Source: an uncultured Saprospiraceae bacterium
Lineage (GTDB): Bacteria > Bacteroidota > Bacteroidia > Chitinophagales > Saprospiraceae
DNA: 5,863 bases
Assembly: GCA_937930625.1 (NCBI GenBank)
Contig: CALHBW010000240.1
Coordinates: forward strand, 1-5,863
Direction of reading: 5' to 3'
Shown here one piece after another: positions 4,871-5,863 of the stretch. Within the stretch, counting starts at the first letter, position 1. Every line of letters starts with the position of its first letter. Both the position numbers and the translations under genes were made by a program. Below the pieces are notes generated by a model. The model was not told the DNA's origin and did not search any database. It saw only the letters and a list, made by a program, of their open reading frames with translations.

Positions 4871-5608
4871 ATGATTATGCGATATTTCACACTTTTAATG
4901 ACCTGTTTCACGCTCATGTTAATGATGACCATGAGTTGTGTCCCTGCCAAAACAACAACTTCCGGCGATGCTTGTATCGACGAAAGTAAAATAAATCCTG
5001 ATGCGATGTGCGCTATGGTGTATCAACCGGTATGTGGTTGCGATGGAAAAACTTATGGTAATGCCTGCGAAGCCGGCAATGCAGGACTCACCTCTTGGAC
5101 AGAGGGGGAATGTGATTCGTCTGACAAAAAAGTCACTTGTATCGACGAAAGTAAAATCAGAAAAGATTACGGCTGTGCGGAAATTTATCAACCTGTATGC
5201 GGCTGTGATGGTAAGACCTACGGCAACGCCTGTGAAGCCGAAAATGCAGGGTTGATTTCATGGGAAAAAGGCAGATGTCAAGATAAAGCGACTTGTATAG
5301 ATGAAAGTAAAATTCGCCCGGATATGCCTTGCACAAGAGATTATAATCCGGTTTGCGGTTGCAACGGTGAGACTTATTCTAATTCTTGTGAAGCTAAAAA
5401 AGCAGGTGTGACGCAGTGGGAGAAAGGAGATTGTGTGCAAGAAAAAGCACCGAAAGGTTGTATAGACGAGAGCAAAATAAATCCTGCCCAACCTTGTGTA
5501 AAAGTCTATCGTCCTGTCTGCGGCTGTGATGGTAAAACCTACGATAATCCGTGCTATGCAGAGAAAGCAGGGGTGACGAGCTTTAAATCGGGTAAGTGTG
5601 CGAATTGA
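4871..5608 (+). CDS. Four-domain Kazal-type serine protease inhibitor lipoprotein
   Basis: The protein has 245 residues. The signal peptide ends in MTMSC (Cys23 lipidated), and a start at Met3 is equally possible. Four Kazal domains follow at 35-81, 90-136, 142-188 and 197-243. Each is exactly 47 residues with the cysteine pattern C-x11-C-x7-C-x-C-x8-C-x14-C and the core Y-PVCGC-G-TY-N-C. Each opens with CIDESKI. Kazal domains block serine proteases by presenting a rigid loop, with the P1 residue two positions after the second cysteine. Here P1 would be M49, E104, R156 and K211, so the four heads differ. The usual fifth cysteine (A-x-C) is Gly, and an extra one sits in CGC, a variant pattern. 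The anchor places it at the envelope, where it could shield the cell from foreign or its own proteases. It has its own terminator and no operon partner. Confidence 0.93.
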   Translation: MIMRYFTLLMTCFTLMLMMTMSCVPAKTTTSGDACIDESKINPDAMCAMVYQPVCGCDGKTYGNACEAGNAGLTSWTEGECDSSDKKVTCIDESKIRKDYGCAEIYQPVCGCDGKTYGNACEAENAGLISWEKGRCQDKATCIDESKIRPDMPCTRDYNPVCGCNGETYSNSCEAKKAGVTQWEKGDCVQEKAPKGCIDESKINPAQPCVKVYRPVCGCDGKTYDNPCYAEKAGVTSFKSGKCAN

Positions 5609-5633
5609 TTGATTTTCAGATTATAAGAAATAT

Positions 5634-5668
5634 AAAAAACCTGTTGGCTTGTGGTCAACAGGTTTTTT
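5634..5668. terminator. Rho-independent terminator after the Kazal gene, probably bidirectional
   Basis: AAAAAACCTGTTG (5634-5646) pairs perfectly with CAACAGGTTTTTT (5656-5668) around a 9-base loop, and the T-run continues to 5670. The stem begins 25 bases after the Kazal stop codon. The A-run on the left side is a T-run on the minus strand, so it can also end the gene arriving from the right on that strand. It is the only conventional terminator in the window. Confidence 0.9.
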
Positions 5669-5780
5669 TTGTTAGGAACGCGGCATATGTAGATGACATT
5701 CTAAATATTATAGAACAACTGTCAGAGGAACTACAAGATAAATGTAGATTCCGTTAACTCCGAGATAATAAAAATGCTGA

Positions 5781-5863
5781 TTAGGAGGATGTGCTGACTT
5801 TTAGATTTTCTCGTTTTGTTTTGAGGGCTTTTAGTTCTTTTAGGTCAGCCATTAATTTTTTAA
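5781..5863 (-). CDS. C-terminal fragment of an unidentified protein
   Basis: The minus-strand frame is open from the window edge to a TAA at 5781-5783, giving about 26 residues. They are rich in Lys, Leu and Glu (MADLKELKALKTKRENLK, then VSTSS) and look like a basic, amphipathic helical tail. A Met codon at 5852-5850 could instead start a 23-residue peptide, but the frame has no stop upstream of it, so the tail of a larger gene is more likely. No family can be named. It faces the Kazal gene, with the shared terminator between them. The stretch 5671-5780 holds nothing I can assign. Confidence 0.4.
   Translation of the reverse strand, partial: KKLMADLKELKALKTKRENLKVSTSS

Noticed and set aside
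4976..5599. CRISPR-like or satellite repeat reading of the four regularly spaced units
   Set aside because: The repetition is at protein level (Kazal domains), with many silent differences between units; there are no constant repeats with unique spacers.
5671..5757. Open plus-strand stretch ending in TAA at 5755-5757 that reads as a helical peptide (DDILNIIEQLSEEL)
   Set aside because: It starts inside the terminator T-run with no start codon in frame that gives a protein of useful length. It could be a gene remnant, but 28 codons are too few to support this.
1..5863. tRNA, rRNA or transposase genes
   Set aside because: I found no cloverleaf, conserved rRNA stretch or transposase motif on either strand; the repeats carry no enzyme of their own.

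Overview
The window looks like a chromosomal segment of a member of the Bacteroidota, probably a saprospirian-type marine or environmental lineage. This rests on gene types and layout, not on a marker gene. None of the starts carries a clear Shine-Dalgarno sequence, and the bases just upstream are A/T-rich, as is usual in this phylum. Five of the six substantial proteins begin with a lipoprotein signal peptide. The coding regions are moderate in G+C, and the spacers are very A/T-rich and full of repeats.

Layout from left to right. Positions 1-1017 (minus) hold the N-terminal 339 residues of a lipoprotein whose last visible residues are the beginning of a tyrosinase copper domain; the catalytic part lies off the left edge. 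Positions 1242-2186 (minus) encode a complete CtlX-type guanidino/ureido-group hydrolase. Positions 2365-3153 (minus) encode a lipoprotein of the DJ-1/PfpI class. It is transcribed divergently from a dienelactone hydrolase-family lipoprotein at 3288-4118 (plus). A small lipocalin-like lipoprotein at 4155-4541 (minus) converges on that gene. Positions 4871-5608 (plus) encode a lipoprotein with four Kazal protease-inhibitor domains, ended by a strong hairpin/T-run terminator at 5634-5668. The last 83 bases hold the C-terminal tail of another minus-strand gene.

There is no obvious single pathway. The shared theme is the cell envelope: exported oxidase, hydrolase and PfpI-like enzymes plus a multi-headed protease inhibitor, with one cytoplasmic amino-acid hydrolase. 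The genes are mostly single units on alternating strands, so I see no operon.

The most unusual content is between the genes. Five repeat sets are built from 7-base units (AATGTAA, AATCAAA, AGTAGCG, ATTCGTA and AATGGAN/AATTGAT types). Each uses a different sequence but the same 7-base period, and three fold back as inverted arms. All four internal gene 3' ends (CtlX, PfpI-like, dienelactone hydrolase, lipocalin-like) touch or run into one of these arrays to within a base. In two of them the stop codon lies inside the array. Two further elements are a pair of small hairpins with compensating stem changes (2221-2291) and a 109-base inverted repeat (3116-3224) that supplies part of the signal peptide of the PfpI-like protein. 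These repeats are the best candidate here for something poorly described.
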